DNA from: a virus
Virus record (IMG/VR): IMGVR_UViG_3300045996_002337
Location: 303,971 to 349,660 of that record
Length of the DNA stretch: 45,690 nt
Strand: one strand, 5' to 3'
Part shown: in pieces, positions 24,590-31,685 of the stretch
Layout of the letters: every line of letters begins with the position of its first letter
How positions within the stretch are numbered: position 1 is the stretch's first letter
Translations under genes and position numbers: made by a program
Notes under the pieces: model-generated
Database searches by the model: none
The model's input: only the letters and a program-made list of their open reading frames with translations
What the model was told of the DNA's origin: nothing

Positions 24590-25723
24590 TTACTCCTCAA
24601 GTTGCAATGTGTGTTTCCTTTTGGCGCTGTCTACATCAATCTCACGATCTGTAGAATTGTCCAGCGCCTCAAGGTCGATTTCGGGTTCATCGCGTGCGAG
24701 CATAGGCGCGCACTTTGGGTGGCCTTTGAGGATCTTGAGAGCAATCTCATCCGTCAGGTCACGTTCTTTGAAGGTTACCCGTTGATCACCTCCAGCATCA
24801 GTCCACTCTGCAACCCACAGCAGCTTTTCACCAGGACGTGTGCCCTTAGCGATAACGCCGTCAGCCTCAAGCATTTCAAGCAGACCAGAGGTCGATGACA
24901 TGCCTTTGTTGTACGGGACTTCCAATTCTACCTTCGTGCCAAGACGTGCGAAGCGGGACTTGTAGGTCTCAAAACGCATGCGAACACCGGTAACGAGACC
25001 GTCCTCCTTGAGCTTCAGCTTCGTGATGATGCCGATGATCGAGGATGAGAACTTTGTCGAGTTGGTGATTGCCCAAGCACCGTCACCCATCATGATATCT
25101 TGAGGATACACGTGGTCAGTGACGAGCATGCCAACCGGCAAACGGCTCAGCTTACCAACTGCCAGACGCAGCATGGCCTTGCGGCGCTTTGCGAGCTGAC
25201 CTTGGTCACCCTTGATAACGCCCTTGTCATAGTTCTCCATTTCAGTGGAGGATGACAGCATAGCGAGCGAGTCAAGAATGATGAGGGTCTTCGGGGCCTC
25301 TGCGTTGTCCTTGCCGTATTCCTTCTGATAGCTCGAGAAGAAGTCAGAAAGAACGCCGTTAACGTCTTCGATCGTTGCAAGGGAGATGTACGTGAGCGCA
25401 TCTTCACCAGTGTCAACGCCGATCTTGCGGAGGTAATCCACGTCGATTGCGTTTTCAGTGTCGATGACCATCACGTGATAGCCTTCTCTTTGCGCTTGAA
25501 GCGCAATGTTAGACGTGATGAACGACTTGCCTGAGCCAGAAGGACCAGCAAAGAGGCAGATACGATTCAGGGGAACGCCCTTCAAGTAGTCGCCAGAGAG
25601 GGCGCGGTTCAGGGCGTAGTTGCCCGTCGTCAGCCATTCTTCGACGCTCTTGATGCCAACCCCGACTGTGTCGAGCTTGGCTACTTCCTTCTTGAACTTG
25701 TCAAGAAATTTCAGTTTAGCCAT
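24590..25723 (-). CDS. uvsX: UvsX, RecA-like recombinase
   Basis: 377 residues (T4 UvsX 391). Walker A is GPSGSGKS (60-67), Walker B TLIILDSLAML (Asp151), and DTENAIDVDYLRKIGVD is the RecA-type segment after the first strand pair. The N-terminus (KFLDKFKKEVAKL) corresponds to the oligomerisation segment. It forms filaments on single-stranded DNA for strand exchange and recombination-dependent replication. A strong AAGGAG site precedes the ATG. A 7-bp hairpin lies in the 38-base gap from gene 32. Confidence 0.95.
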   Translation of the reverse strand: MAKLKFLDKFKKEVAKLDTVGVGIKSVEEWLTTGNYALNRALSGDYLKGVPLNRICLFAGPSGSGKSFITSNIALQAQREGYHVMVIDTENAIDVDYLRKIGVDTGEDALTYISLATIEDVNGVLSDFFSSYQKEYGKDNAEAPKTLIILDSLAMLSSSTEMENYDKGVIKGDQGQLAKRRKAMLRLAVGKLSRLPVGMLVTDHVYPQDIMMGDGAWAITNSTKFSSSIIGIITKLKLKEDGLVTGVRMRFETYKSRFARLGTKVELEVPYNKGMSSTSGLLEMLEADGVIAKGTRPGEKLLWVAEWTDAGGDQRVTFKERDLTDEIALKILKGHPKCAPMLARDEPEIDLEALDNSTDREIDVDSAKRKHTLQLEE

Positions 25724-25738
25724 TGATACTCCTTAGAG

Positions 25739-25758
25739 AAAGGGCACTTAGGCCCTTT
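25739..25758 (-). terminator. 7-bp hairpin between gene 32 and uvsX
   Basis: AAAGGGC / GCCCTTT with a six-base loop; no U-tract follows. It may attenuate transcription or stabilise the abundant gene 32 message. Confidence 0.4.
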
Positions 25759-25761
25759 CGA

Positions 25762-26664
25762 TTATTCTGCGTCAGCCTTGGCCTTCTGTGCAGCAGCGCG
25801 AGCGCGGAGCTGTTCAACCACAGAGAGCTTCTTTTCACCGGCAGGTGCCGGAGCTGGGGCAGCTTCAGGAGTTTCATCATCCTCAGCTGGAGCTGGAGCC
25901 GCCTTCGGTGCTGCGGCTGGCTTAGCCTTAGGAGCCGGAGCTTCTTCCTTGTCGCCAGCGAAAGAACCGCCGGTTTGGTCGGCCAGAAGCATTGCTTCCA
26001 GCACGTCACGCGACATCTTAGGCGTGCGGTAGTCAGCCAGGTTGTACAGCTCCATCGATTCGATGATGTCATCGGCGACGTCCGTCTGCTTCGGTGAGAA
26101 GCTTGAAGTGCCGTAGTCAGCGTATTCGCCAGACTTCGTCTTCTTGATGCGGAAGTTGTAGCCGCCCTTCAGTTCGTAAGGAGGCTCATCCATGTCACCC
26201 GATTGGAATGCCGATTGGATCTGCTTGAAGATCTTCGGGCCGAATTCGATCAGCTTGACGAGCTGCTCTTGATCGTGCTCGATCGGGGTGTCAGTCACAA
26301 GAACTTGACCGATGTACGACTTCTTGCGGTAGTACTTCTTGCCGAGTTGTTCGTTGTGCTCAGGATCCTTCTCGTCGTAGTACTTTTGCGAGAGGGCGCA
26401 GATCGGGCAATCTTGATCGTACATCTTCAAGCAAGGCACTTTTTCGCGCTTGCCATTGATCACGAGTTCGTGGGCCAGGTTTTCAACCAGGAAGCCCATT
26501 GGGTTTTCTTCGTCTGCGTCGGGGAGGAATCGAACAGTAGAAACGCTGTCGACTGGTGCTTTCCAGAAGTTGAAGAACAGCTTCCATGTTTGGTTGCTGG
26601 AGCTTTCGCCTGTGTTCTTGGAAGCAAATGCGGAAGCGAGGTCCGCGAGAGATTTCTTAGCCAT
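25762..26664 (-). CDS. 32: gp32 single-stranded DNA-binding protein
   Basis: 300 residues (T4 gp32 301). The N-terminal MAKKSLADLASAFASKN fits the basic cooperativity segment. Zinc ligands are His65, Cys78, Cys86 and Cys89 (HELVINGKREKVPCLKMYDQDCPIC), almost exactly the T4 positions 64/77/87/90. The OB-fold core follows (WKLFFNFWKAPVDSVSTVRFLPDADEENPMGFLVENL). The C-terminus is an Ala/Pro/Glu-rich acidic tail as expected. It coats single strands and organises replication and repair. The leader has a perfect late box and a hairpin. Confidence 0.95.
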   Translation of the reverse strand: MAKKSLADLASAFASKNTGESSSNQTWKLFFNFWKAPVDSVSTVRFLPDADEENPMGFLVENLAHELVINGKREKVPCLKMYDQDCPICALSQKYYDEKDPEHNEQLGKKYYRKKSYIGQVLVTDTPIEHDQEQLVKLIEFGPKIFKQIQSAFQSGDMDEPPYELKGGYNFRIKKTKSGEYADYGTSSFSPKQTDVADDIIESMELYNLADYRTPKMSRDVLEAMLLADQTGGSFAGDKEEAPAPKAKPAAAPKAAPAPAEDDETPEAAPAPAPAGEKKLSVVEQLRARAAAQKAKADAE

Positions 26665-26704
26665 GAGTCAAACCTTTCAAAGTTACAAAATAATCGTAAA
26701 AGCA

Positions 26705-26720
26705 CCGTCTCTTTCGACGG
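26705..26720 (-). promoter_or_regulatory. Gene 32 leader hairpin, possible autoregulatory pseudoknot
   Basis: CCGTC-GAAAGA-GACGG lies at about +1 of a transcript from the late box at 26726. Loop bases AAAG could pair with CTTT just downstream. An A/T-rich unstructured stretch leads to the ribosome site. T4 gene 32 mRNA has a 5' pseudoknot followed by unstructured A/U-rich RNA at which gp32 represses its own translation. Confidence 0.4.
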
Positions 26721-26725
26721 CTTGG

Positions 26726-26733
26726 TATTTATA
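26726..26733 (-). promoter_or_regulatory. Perfect T4 late promoter box (TATAAATA) before gene 32
   Basis: The only exact TATAAATA among the boxes, 62-69 bases upstream of the gene 32 ATG. An additional hairpin (CGGTTAA / TTAACCG, 26761-26778) lies further upstream. Confidence 0.65.
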
Positions 26734-26835
26734 GCAAAACACCAGCTCTTACAACCTTCGCGGTTAATTGCTTAACCGGAGATATAATTGTAACATGGAA
26801 AAGAGTGTAACCGACCTGAAGTGTGGTTGAAGAAA

Positions 26836-27495
26836 CTAGTTCAACCAATGGAGCAAAACTTGTGACTTTACAACATCGAAGAACATTTTGACACGGGCGA
26901 AGAAACCAAGAAGAATACCGTACTTCTTCTCTTTGATCGTCTGAGAGAGCCCCTTAAAAACCTTGTACTTGTAGCCACGCCCAACATGGTAGGCGTAGAA
27001 GTTCAAAGCCGCCTCGATCATGAACCTGCTCTTGTAACGATCAGGTATGGAGTTCCAGAAAGATCGCGTTACTGCTCGCTCACCGCCCAACAGTGGAATG
27101 ACACGAAGAAGAAACCGCAGCATGTAGATCGCGCGGTTGCGCATAGCGATCATCATGTCAACCTCGCCGTCAACAACAGGGCCAAGTGTCTGTGTGATGA
27201 TCGTGTGGGTTAAACCGTGAACGTCCGCATCACAGAAGAAAATGAACTCTGCTTCGGACTCGCGCACCCCTCGATCCATTGCTTGACCTTTCCCAAGGTT
27301 CAATGGTTGCTGAATGACACGAACTGGAAATTGATTGGCTACTGCGACTGTATCGTCGGTCGAGCCGTCATCTACAACGATGATCTCATCAAATGGAAAT
27401 GAACACAAAACACGAAGGACCTCAGCGATTCGAGGTCCTTCGTTGTGGGCGGCAACTACAGCCGCAACCTTACGGTGCGATGATTTTGAACCCAT
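26836..27495 (-). CDS. Family 2 (GT-A) glycosyltransferase
   Basis: 219 residues from the ATG at 27495, overlapping the HD-Pnk gene by 26 bases. Longer versions would sit fully inside that gene. The N-terminal GT2 motifs are clear: VAAVVAAHNEGPRI, EIIVVDDGSTDDT, NLGKGQAMDRGV and the metal-binding FFCDADVHGL (DxD). It resembles the polyprenyl-phosphate sugar transferase subgroup in its compact length, but lacks obvious C-terminal membrane helices beyond IYMLRFLLRVIPLLG. Possible roles are glucosylation of modified DNA bases or of host surface glycans; the sequence does not decide. Confidence 0.8.
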   Translation of the reverse strand: MGSKSSHRKVAAVVAAHNEGPRIAEVLRVLCSFPFDEIIVVDDGSTDDTVAVANQFPVRVIQQPLNLGKGQAMDRGVRESEAEFIFFCDADVHGLTHTIITQTLGPVVDGEVDMMIAMRNRAIYMLRFLLRVIPLLGGERAVTRSFWNSIPDRYKSRFMIEAALNFYAYHVGRGYKYKVFKGLSQTIKEKKYGILLGFFARVKMFFDVVKSQVLLHWLN

Positions 27496-28714
27496 CCACT
27501 TCAGGCCCCAGCCACGGGGTTTCCTGCTGCATGTAGATCTGGTGGACACGGAAAGCCGGCAGCTCCTTGTCTCCACGCGTCTTCTGACGGGACTTCGCCG
27601 TTTCTTCCGAAACGTAGAACTCGATGGAGACAACCTTGTAACCACGCTGCTTCGCGGCTTCGATCCATGGCGAGCGGCCCTTTCGACCCTGGTTCATTCG
27701 ATCCAAGATGATGTCGTCGCTCGAGTCCAACGCCTGCTGGTACCTCATCTTCGCGTACGCGTCGTATTTCGACCCCGGGTTCAAGTGGCAGAACTTCCAT
27801 GCGGCGTCGTACTTCTCCGCAGCCGTCTGAACTTCGTACGTCTTTTCCATGAGCAGCCCTGCGTATTCCATGCGGTACGCATCTTCAGAGACCACCGTGG
27901 TCCGGCTCATCTCACCTTGGTTCTTGATCCACGTGGACTTGCCCGCACCAGACACACCGCACAGCACAAACAGCGTACGCTGCCGTTCACGCAACAGACG
28001 TTCGCCGGTTTCTTTACTGTAATCGGCAACGCCATTAACGATCTCAAACGGGGGCGCCCGCTTCTTGCTAAACATACGAGCACCAGCGTCGATTTGCTTG
28101 TACGGCAAATGGCGGAACTCGGCGATCCAGTCCTCGACGTTCTTCAGCTTCGTTTCGTGGTCGTCACTGATCCGACCTGCGGCATCCGAGCGCAGCATGT
28201 CCCAGTACGATTCCTCATCATCGCCCATAGTCAAACCAACCGCCTGACGCAGGTTGTTGCGCTTCGTCGGGTTCTTCAGTCCATACGGCAGGTGATGCTC
28301 GATCATGAACTTGATGGTGCGAACGTCGTTCCAGCCGTAGCCTTGCGCAAAGAACATCTCACGCAACTCCGCTTGATCGCACATGAATGAGAGAAACTCG
28401 TTGGCAGAAACAGGCTCATGCCCGGCATAACGCCGGTACATCACGCCAGGCTCGTCCTTCTTCTCGAGCACCTCTTCAGCTTCAGGCTTGCCAAAGTCAT
28501 GAAAGAGCAGTGCCATCAGTGCCAGCATCCGCTCCCGCTCAGTGCGATGGGCGGAGAACTTGTTCATGTAGGCCTCAATCGTCATGAGGGTGTGGACAGC
28601 CACATTGGCTTCACGGTGCCAAGGAGAGTTCTCGACGACGGACTCCATCACCTTCCAGTGCGGGGTCTCCATCACCTTGATGAGGAATTCAGCAAAAAAA
28701 TCGGTGGTTTTCAT
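27470..28714 (-). CDS. HD-Pnk: HD phosphoesterase fused to 5'-OH polynucleotide kinase
   Basis: 414 residues from the ATG at 28714. The N-terminal HD domain has His41 (VHTLM), His72-Asp73 (FHDFGK), His99 (YAGHE), His140-His141 (IEHH) and Asp177 (RSDAAGR). The C-terminal kinase has P-loop GVSGAGKST (253-261) and the Pnk general-base motif VVSEDAYRMEY (Asp278), then a distal RQKTRG segment. This order matches Runella HD-Pnk, a known end-healing enzyme that removes 2',3'-phosphates and phosphorylates 5'-OH ends. In a phage it would repair RNA cut by host anticodon nucleases, as T4 Pnk does with a HAD phosphatase. No ligase lies in the window. Confidence 0.85.
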   Translation of the reverse strand: MKTTDFFAEFLIKVMETPHWKVMESVVENSPWHREANVAVHTLMTIEAYMNKFSAHRTERERMLALMALLFHDFGKPEAEEVLEKKDEPGVMYRRYAGHEPVSANEFLSFMCDQAELREMFFAQGYGWNDVRTIKFMIEHHLPYGLKNPTKRNNLRQAVGLTMGDDEESYWDMLRSDAAGRISDDHETKLKNVEDWIAEFRHLPYKQIDAGARMFSKKRAPPFEIVNGVADYSKETGERLLRERQRTLFVLCGVSGAGKSTWIKNQGEMSRTTVVSEDAYRMEYAGLLMEKTYEVQTAAEKYDAAWKFCHLNPGSKYDAYAKMRYQQALDSSDDIILDRMNQGRKGRSPWIEAAKQRGYKVVSIEFYVSEETAKSRQKTRGDKELPAFRVHQIYMQQETPWLGPEVDGFKIIAP

Positions 28715-28746
28715 AACCTGATTATAACCCCTTGGTGGCAAGCGTG

Positions 28747-28878
28747 TTAAATTTTTGCCAAGAAAATGGTAAGTGAGACACCAATGGTAACTACAAGTGC
28801 CCAAAGAGCGAGCATCAGCCTGAACGCGGGCCAAATAGTTCGCTCACTTTGATATGGTAAGGAGTACGTCTGCCTCAT
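28747..28878 (-). CDS. Small single-span membrane protein, 43 residues
   Basis: A short frame, MRQTYSLPYQSERTIWPAFR then a membrane helix (LMLALWALVVTIGVSLTIFLA) ending in KI. The ATG overlaps the stop of the preceding gene (ATGA) and GGAGAAGG lies just upstream, so it is very likely translated. The positive N-terminus suggests N-in topology. Function unknown; size and shape would suit a small lysis or superinfection-exclusion protein, but nothing decides this. Confidence 0.6.
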   Translation of the reverse strand: MRQTYSLPYQSERTIWPAFRLMLALWALVVTIGVSLTIFLAKI

Positions 28879-29129
28879 TCCTTCTCCGGCGGATAAGGCC
28901 ATTGCCAGATGGAATCACTGGTCGTTTGAGGTGGTTCAGGCAGGTTGGTGTGCGTCCCCTTCTTTTTGTCAAGCGAAATGACAGGCAACCCGAAAGGACC
29001 CGTATCGCCATCGATCGTGAAATATGTTCCGTCTTCACAGAGAATTTCCACCTCGTTGATCGCATTGGTGCGAACATCTTTGATGGTCTTGCCCTTCAAC
29101 TTCTTAAAGCCGCGCGTTTTATCAGTCAT
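28875..29129 (-). CDS. Hypothetical protein, 84 residues
   Basis: A small beta-rich basic/acidic protein (FKKLKGKTIKDVRTNAINEVEILCEDGTYFTIDGD) ending in a Pro-rich tail (TNLPEPPQTTSDSIWQWPYPPEKE). GAGGA lies seven bases before the ATG. Its start touches the preceding stop (TGATG). The N-terminal strands resemble small SH3-like or DUF phage proteins, with no specific match. Confidence 0.6.
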   Translation of the reverse strand: MTDKTRGFKKLKGKTIKDVRTNAINEVEILCEDGTYFTIDGDTGPFGLPVISLDKKKGTHTNLPEPPQTTSDSIWQWPYPPEKE

Positions 29130-29473
29130 CAGTCGATCCTCGTTTTGGCTTCCGCCTTCAGACCATATTTACGGAGTTCTGCAGCGAACGCCTCGGCACC
29201 TGCAGCCTTCACCTCCATGTTCTGCGTACTGTGAGCAGATGGGTTGTAGATGTGCCAGCCGCCGTAGTAGGAGTCGAGTCGCCCCAAACCGATTTCCTTC
29301 ATCACCGTGATCCACAGACCACGAGCCGGCTTGATGTTGACCCACGCGAAGCCACACGGGTATTGATTGTCGCCGTGTTGCTCAACATAGGCCCGTGCGT
29401 GGCGCGCAGCAACTTCTTGGGCTTCTTGAAGCGCCTTGAGAATGAAGGCGCGGTCATACTTTTGTTTTGTCAT
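29129..29473 (-). CDS. Hypothetical protein, 114 residues
   Basis: Starts at the ATG at 29473 (MTKQKYDRAFILKALQEAQEVAARHARAYVEQHG) with ACGGAG upstream, overlapping the next upstream gene as ATGA. An N-terminal helix is followed by an aromatic strand-rich part (YPCGFAWVNIKPARGLWITVMKE, then YYGGWHIYNPS). The C-terminus is helical (AAGAEAFAAELRKYGLKAEA). It looks like a conserved small phage protein of unknown function. Confidence 0.6.
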   Translation of the reverse strand: MTKQKYDRAFILKALQEAQEVAARHARAYVEQHGDNQYPCGFAWVNIKPARGLWITVMKEIGLGRLDSYYGGWHIYNPSAHSTQNMEVKAAGAEAFAAELRKYGLKAEAKTRID

Positions 29474-29733
29474 CGCGGTTCTCCGTAGTATGCACGATAG
29501 CGGGCCAAGCAATTATCACAAGTGCAGTCATCATTCTCAGCCTGCTGCACGCGCCAACCGAGATCGGTCAAAACTTCTGGCTTGACTTCAACTGGTTTCG
29601 GTGGATTGGCGCGAGCGGCGTCCCAAGCTTCCTTCGCAGCCATGAGCGCAACATGCTTGATTGAACCGTATCGCGCAGTAAAGTCGGTGCTGGCAAGCCA
29701 GTCTTCGAAGGTCTTGTGTTTGTAGAAAGCCAT
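29470..29733 (-). CDS. Hypothetical protein with Cys cluster, 87 residues
   Basis: MAFYKHKTFEDWLASTDFTARYGSIKHVALMAAKEAWDAAR is helical. The C-terminal part has DDCTCDNCLARYRAYYGE, a CxCxxC cluster that could bind zinc or iron. The motif before it (NPPKPVEVKPEVL) is a Pro-rich linker. It follows the coiled-coil gene by two bases and overlaps the next start as ATGA. Function unknown. Confidence 0.6.
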   Translation of the reverse strand: MAFYKHKTFEDWLASTDFTARYGSIKHVALMAAKEAWDAARANPPKPVEVKPEVLTDLGWRVQQAENDDCTCDNCLARYRAYYGEPR

Positions 29734-29735
29734 TT

Positions 29736-30044
29736 TTACACCAGAAGGTCAACTTCTTCAGACGAGAGCTCAATCTGAAGCTCGTAGCCAGCGAGCTCTT
29801 GAATGCGCTTGAGGTGCTTCAGCCGGCGTTTTGCGAAGTGAAGGCTCCACGAAATATGGTCATCGCATGGCTCTGAGAAGGAGAAGAGGCGCTTGAAGAA
29901 GGGAAGGGCCTTGAACGCGGCGATCTTCCGGTCCATTTCCTCTTTCTCCTTTCGCAGCTCGACAAGGCGAGCTTCACTAGCGTGGATGGCCTTGTCGAGC
30001 AGAACGCAGAGAGCCTCGTGGTCGGCGTGAGAAACGATTTTCAT
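29736..30044 (-). CDS. Hypothetical coiled-coil protein, 102 residues
   Basis: Almost fully helical: HADHEALCVLLDKAIHASEARLVELRKEKEEMDRKIAAFKALPFFKRLF, then a second helical part ending in an acidic tail (ELSSEEVDLLV). The long charged helix with heptad spacing suggests a dimer. Downstream of the 163-residue gene by nine bases, so part of the same small-gene operon. Confidence 0.55.
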   Translation of the reverse strand: MKIVSHADHEALCVLLDKAIHASEARLVELRKEKEEMDRKIAAFKALPFFKRLFSFSEPCDDHISWSLHFAKRRLKHLKRIQELAGYELQIELSSEEVDLLV

Positions 30045-30053
30045 GGCGTTCTT

Positions 30054-30545
30054 TCAGAAGTGCGGGTTGCGTTCGTCAACGATGCCCTTGATCAGAGACC
30101 AGGTTCCACCGACCATCTTCCAACCAGAGGTCTTGCCCTTGCGGTTGAAGGTGCACTTTTGACGGTGGGCGCCATCCGACTTAGAGACATCTTCTGTGTA
30201 GATGCGAAGGCCCTTGGTGATGCGAACGATCTTGCCGCAGGGGTAGTAGTCACCGTTGAAACCGTACGAAACGTCGTCGCCAACCTTCGGGAGTTCCATG
30301 ACGCCGAATTGATCCGAGGTGCCAGAACCGTTGTCGTAGGCGATCCAGGTGACGCCGTAGATTTCAGTGAGTTGAGCGGCGATGTCTTCCGCTTCAGCGA
30401 ACGTCTTGTAGTCCCAGCCGTTTTGCTTGGCTTGATCGTACGTGATGCCAGGAAACTCCTTCATCTTCGGCGTGCCCGTGTAGGGCTGCTCCGGCGCAAC
30501 TGCAACGACCTTGCCTTTGTTGAGGAGAACGTAGGTGCTGGACAT
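30054..30545 (-). CDS. Hypothetical protein, 163 residues
   Basis: A soluble alpha/beta protein: MSSTYVLLNKGKVVAVAPEQPYTGTPKMKEFPGITYDQAKQNGWDY, an acidic helix (FAEAEDIAAQLTEIYGVTW), then a beta-rich half (VGDDVSYGFNGDYYPCGKIVRITKGLRIY). The latter has the look of an SH3-like or Tudor-like barrel. AGGA lies eight bases before the ATG and a host-type promoter candidate lies upstream. No family recognised. Confidence 0.6.
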   Translation of the reverse strand: MSSTYVLLNKGKVVAVAPEQPYTGTPKMKEFPGITYDQAKQNGWDYKTFAEAEDIAAQLTEIYGVTWIAYDNGSGTSDQFGVMELPKVGDDVSYGFNGDYYPCGKIVRITKGLRIYTEDVSKSDGAHRQKCTFNRKGKTSGWKMVGGTWSLIKGIVDERNPHF

Positions 30546-30575
30546 CTGGGATTCCTGTTTGGTTGGTATGATGCT

Positions 30576-30605
30576 ATTATACTCAACCTGCGGATTCTGT
30601 GTAAA
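30576..30605 (-). promoter_or_regulatory. Host sigma70-like promoter candidate (TTTACA - 18 - TATAAT)
   Basis: On the minus strand TTTACA (30600-30605) is 18 bases from TATAAT (30576-30581), about 30 bases before the ATG at 30545. The late box is absent, so this would be an early promoter for the small-gene operon. Confidence 0.4.
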
Positions 30606-30608
30606 GAG

Positions 30609-30869
30609 TTACACCTTACGTGGACCTGCGCCACGATGTTGTTTTGACCATTCGTAGTCGTGGCCGTCGGGGGTCTTGCCATCGGTCACGGCGTCAACAC
30701 CGGGCTTGCCGATATTGTCAGCCAACTGGAGAGAGATGGAGACGTGCTGCTCGCCGAGCTTGCGAAGATCCGCAACGACTTTCATTGCGAGAGTGTACTC
30801 ATCGTCTTTAAAACGCTCGCACCGCGGCTGATGCTCATCCTTTGATAGATAGAAAACAACAATAGACAT
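30609..30869 (-). CDS. Hypothetical protein, 86 residues
   Basis: MSIVVFYLSKDEHQPRCERFKDDEYTLAMKVVADLRKLGEQHVSISLQLADNIGKPGVDAVTDG...; alternating strands and one helix suggest a small alpha/beta fold. The phrase SISLQLADNIGKPGVDAV resembles surface-exposed beta hairpins in other small phage proteins but fixes no function. GAAAGAG lies just upstream of the ATG, and GTGATAAAAT sits at 30888-30897 as a possible -10 element. Confidence 0.55.
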   Translation of the reverse strand: MSIVVFYLSKDEHQPRCERFKDDEYTLAMKVVADLRKLGEQHVSISLQLADNIGKPGVDAVTDGKTPDGHDYEWSKQHRGAGPRKV

Positions 30870-30935
30870 TAAGCTCTTTCTTAGTTAATGAATTTTATCA
30901 CAACCAAGAAAGCGGGTGTTCTATTTTTAGGTTAG

Positions 30936-31685
30936 TTAAGCGTTCAAAAATTGCCGGGTGGGTGGCGTGAAGGCCTCTGTGTAGCGTGCGAGTCCAAACG
31001 TGAAGCGAACATCATCAACGTAGCCAGCAAAGTTGCGCGAGTTTTGCCCGGCGGTGGAACCAACTCCGTTTAGAATTCTGAACTGCTGTGCTGGATAGTC
31101 AGTGGTGTCCGCGGCAGACCCTAAAAGATTTCCGTTGTAAAACGCATAAACGACGCTTGAACTTCTCACTAGAGCCAAATGTGTCCACGTGGTGTTTGGC
31201 GTTATGGCTGAAAGCCCCACTGGAATTTGCGTGGCTCCAGATGCCCCCGCGTAGAAGGCGACTCTACCAATGCCCGTAGTACCTGGGAAGCCACCACTGG
31301 CAACAGAGCTTGAGACAAAGAACCGAATGCCGGTGTCGCTTCCCATCAACTGCATGGAGATGTCATTGGCCGCCGTTTTATAGATCCACATTTCAATGGT
31401 GAAATCGCCGGTGCCAATAGCTGGTAGCTGCGGCGATGAAATGATAAAAACGTTCGAGCTGCCGGTACCCGTACCGGCAGTGATTGAGCTTTTGCCAAAC
31501 TTTTTGACTGATGCGCTAACGGTCGGGGTTCCGCTACGACTAACAGCGACCCCGTACTTAGAGGCATCACCGCCCCGCAACTCAGTTCCAGTGGGCGTGC
31601 CACTGCCTTGCATCAGTAGTCGCACTTTATCGAAGTGTGGATCACGCTCCACCGCAGGAGAAAGTGCTTGAGCGATGTTAAACAT
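30936..31685 (-). CDS. LamG/concanavalin A-like domain virion protein
   Basis: 249 residues. After a short leader (MFNIAQALSPAVERDPHFDKVRLLM) the protein is one LamG-like jelly roll: FGKSSI, GTGDFTIEMWIYK, WTHLALVRSSSVVYAFYNGNLLGS, YVDDVRFTFGLARYTEAFTPPTRQF. These are the standard landmarks of the LamG_3 family in phage structural proteins, which bind glycans or decorate capsids and fibres. The ATG overlaps the preceding fibre-like gene's stop by one base (TAATG). A head-fibre or decoration role is plausible given the terminase-side location. Confidence 0.75.
   Translation of the reverse strand: MFNIAQALSPAVERDPHFDKVRLLMQGSGTPTGTELRGGDASKYGVAVSRSGTPTVSASVKKFGKSSITAGTGTGSSNVFIISSPQLPAIGTGDFTIEMWIYKTAANDISMQLMGSDTGIRFFVSSSVASGGFPGTTGIGRVAFYAGASGATQIPVGLSAITPNTTWTHLALVRSSSVVYAFYNGNLLGSAADTTDYPAQQFRILNGVGSTAGQNSRNFAGYVDDVRFTFGLARYTEAFTPPTRQFLNA

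Noticed and set aside
27335-28390. Plus-strand open frame of 351 codons
   Set aside because: Lies opposite the HD-Pnk gene, whose motifs are unambiguous; its own translation has no recognisable features.
28715-28834. N-terminal extension of HD-Pnk
   Set aside because: It overlaps the 43-residue gene in another frame and the ATG at 28714 fits the HD domain start.
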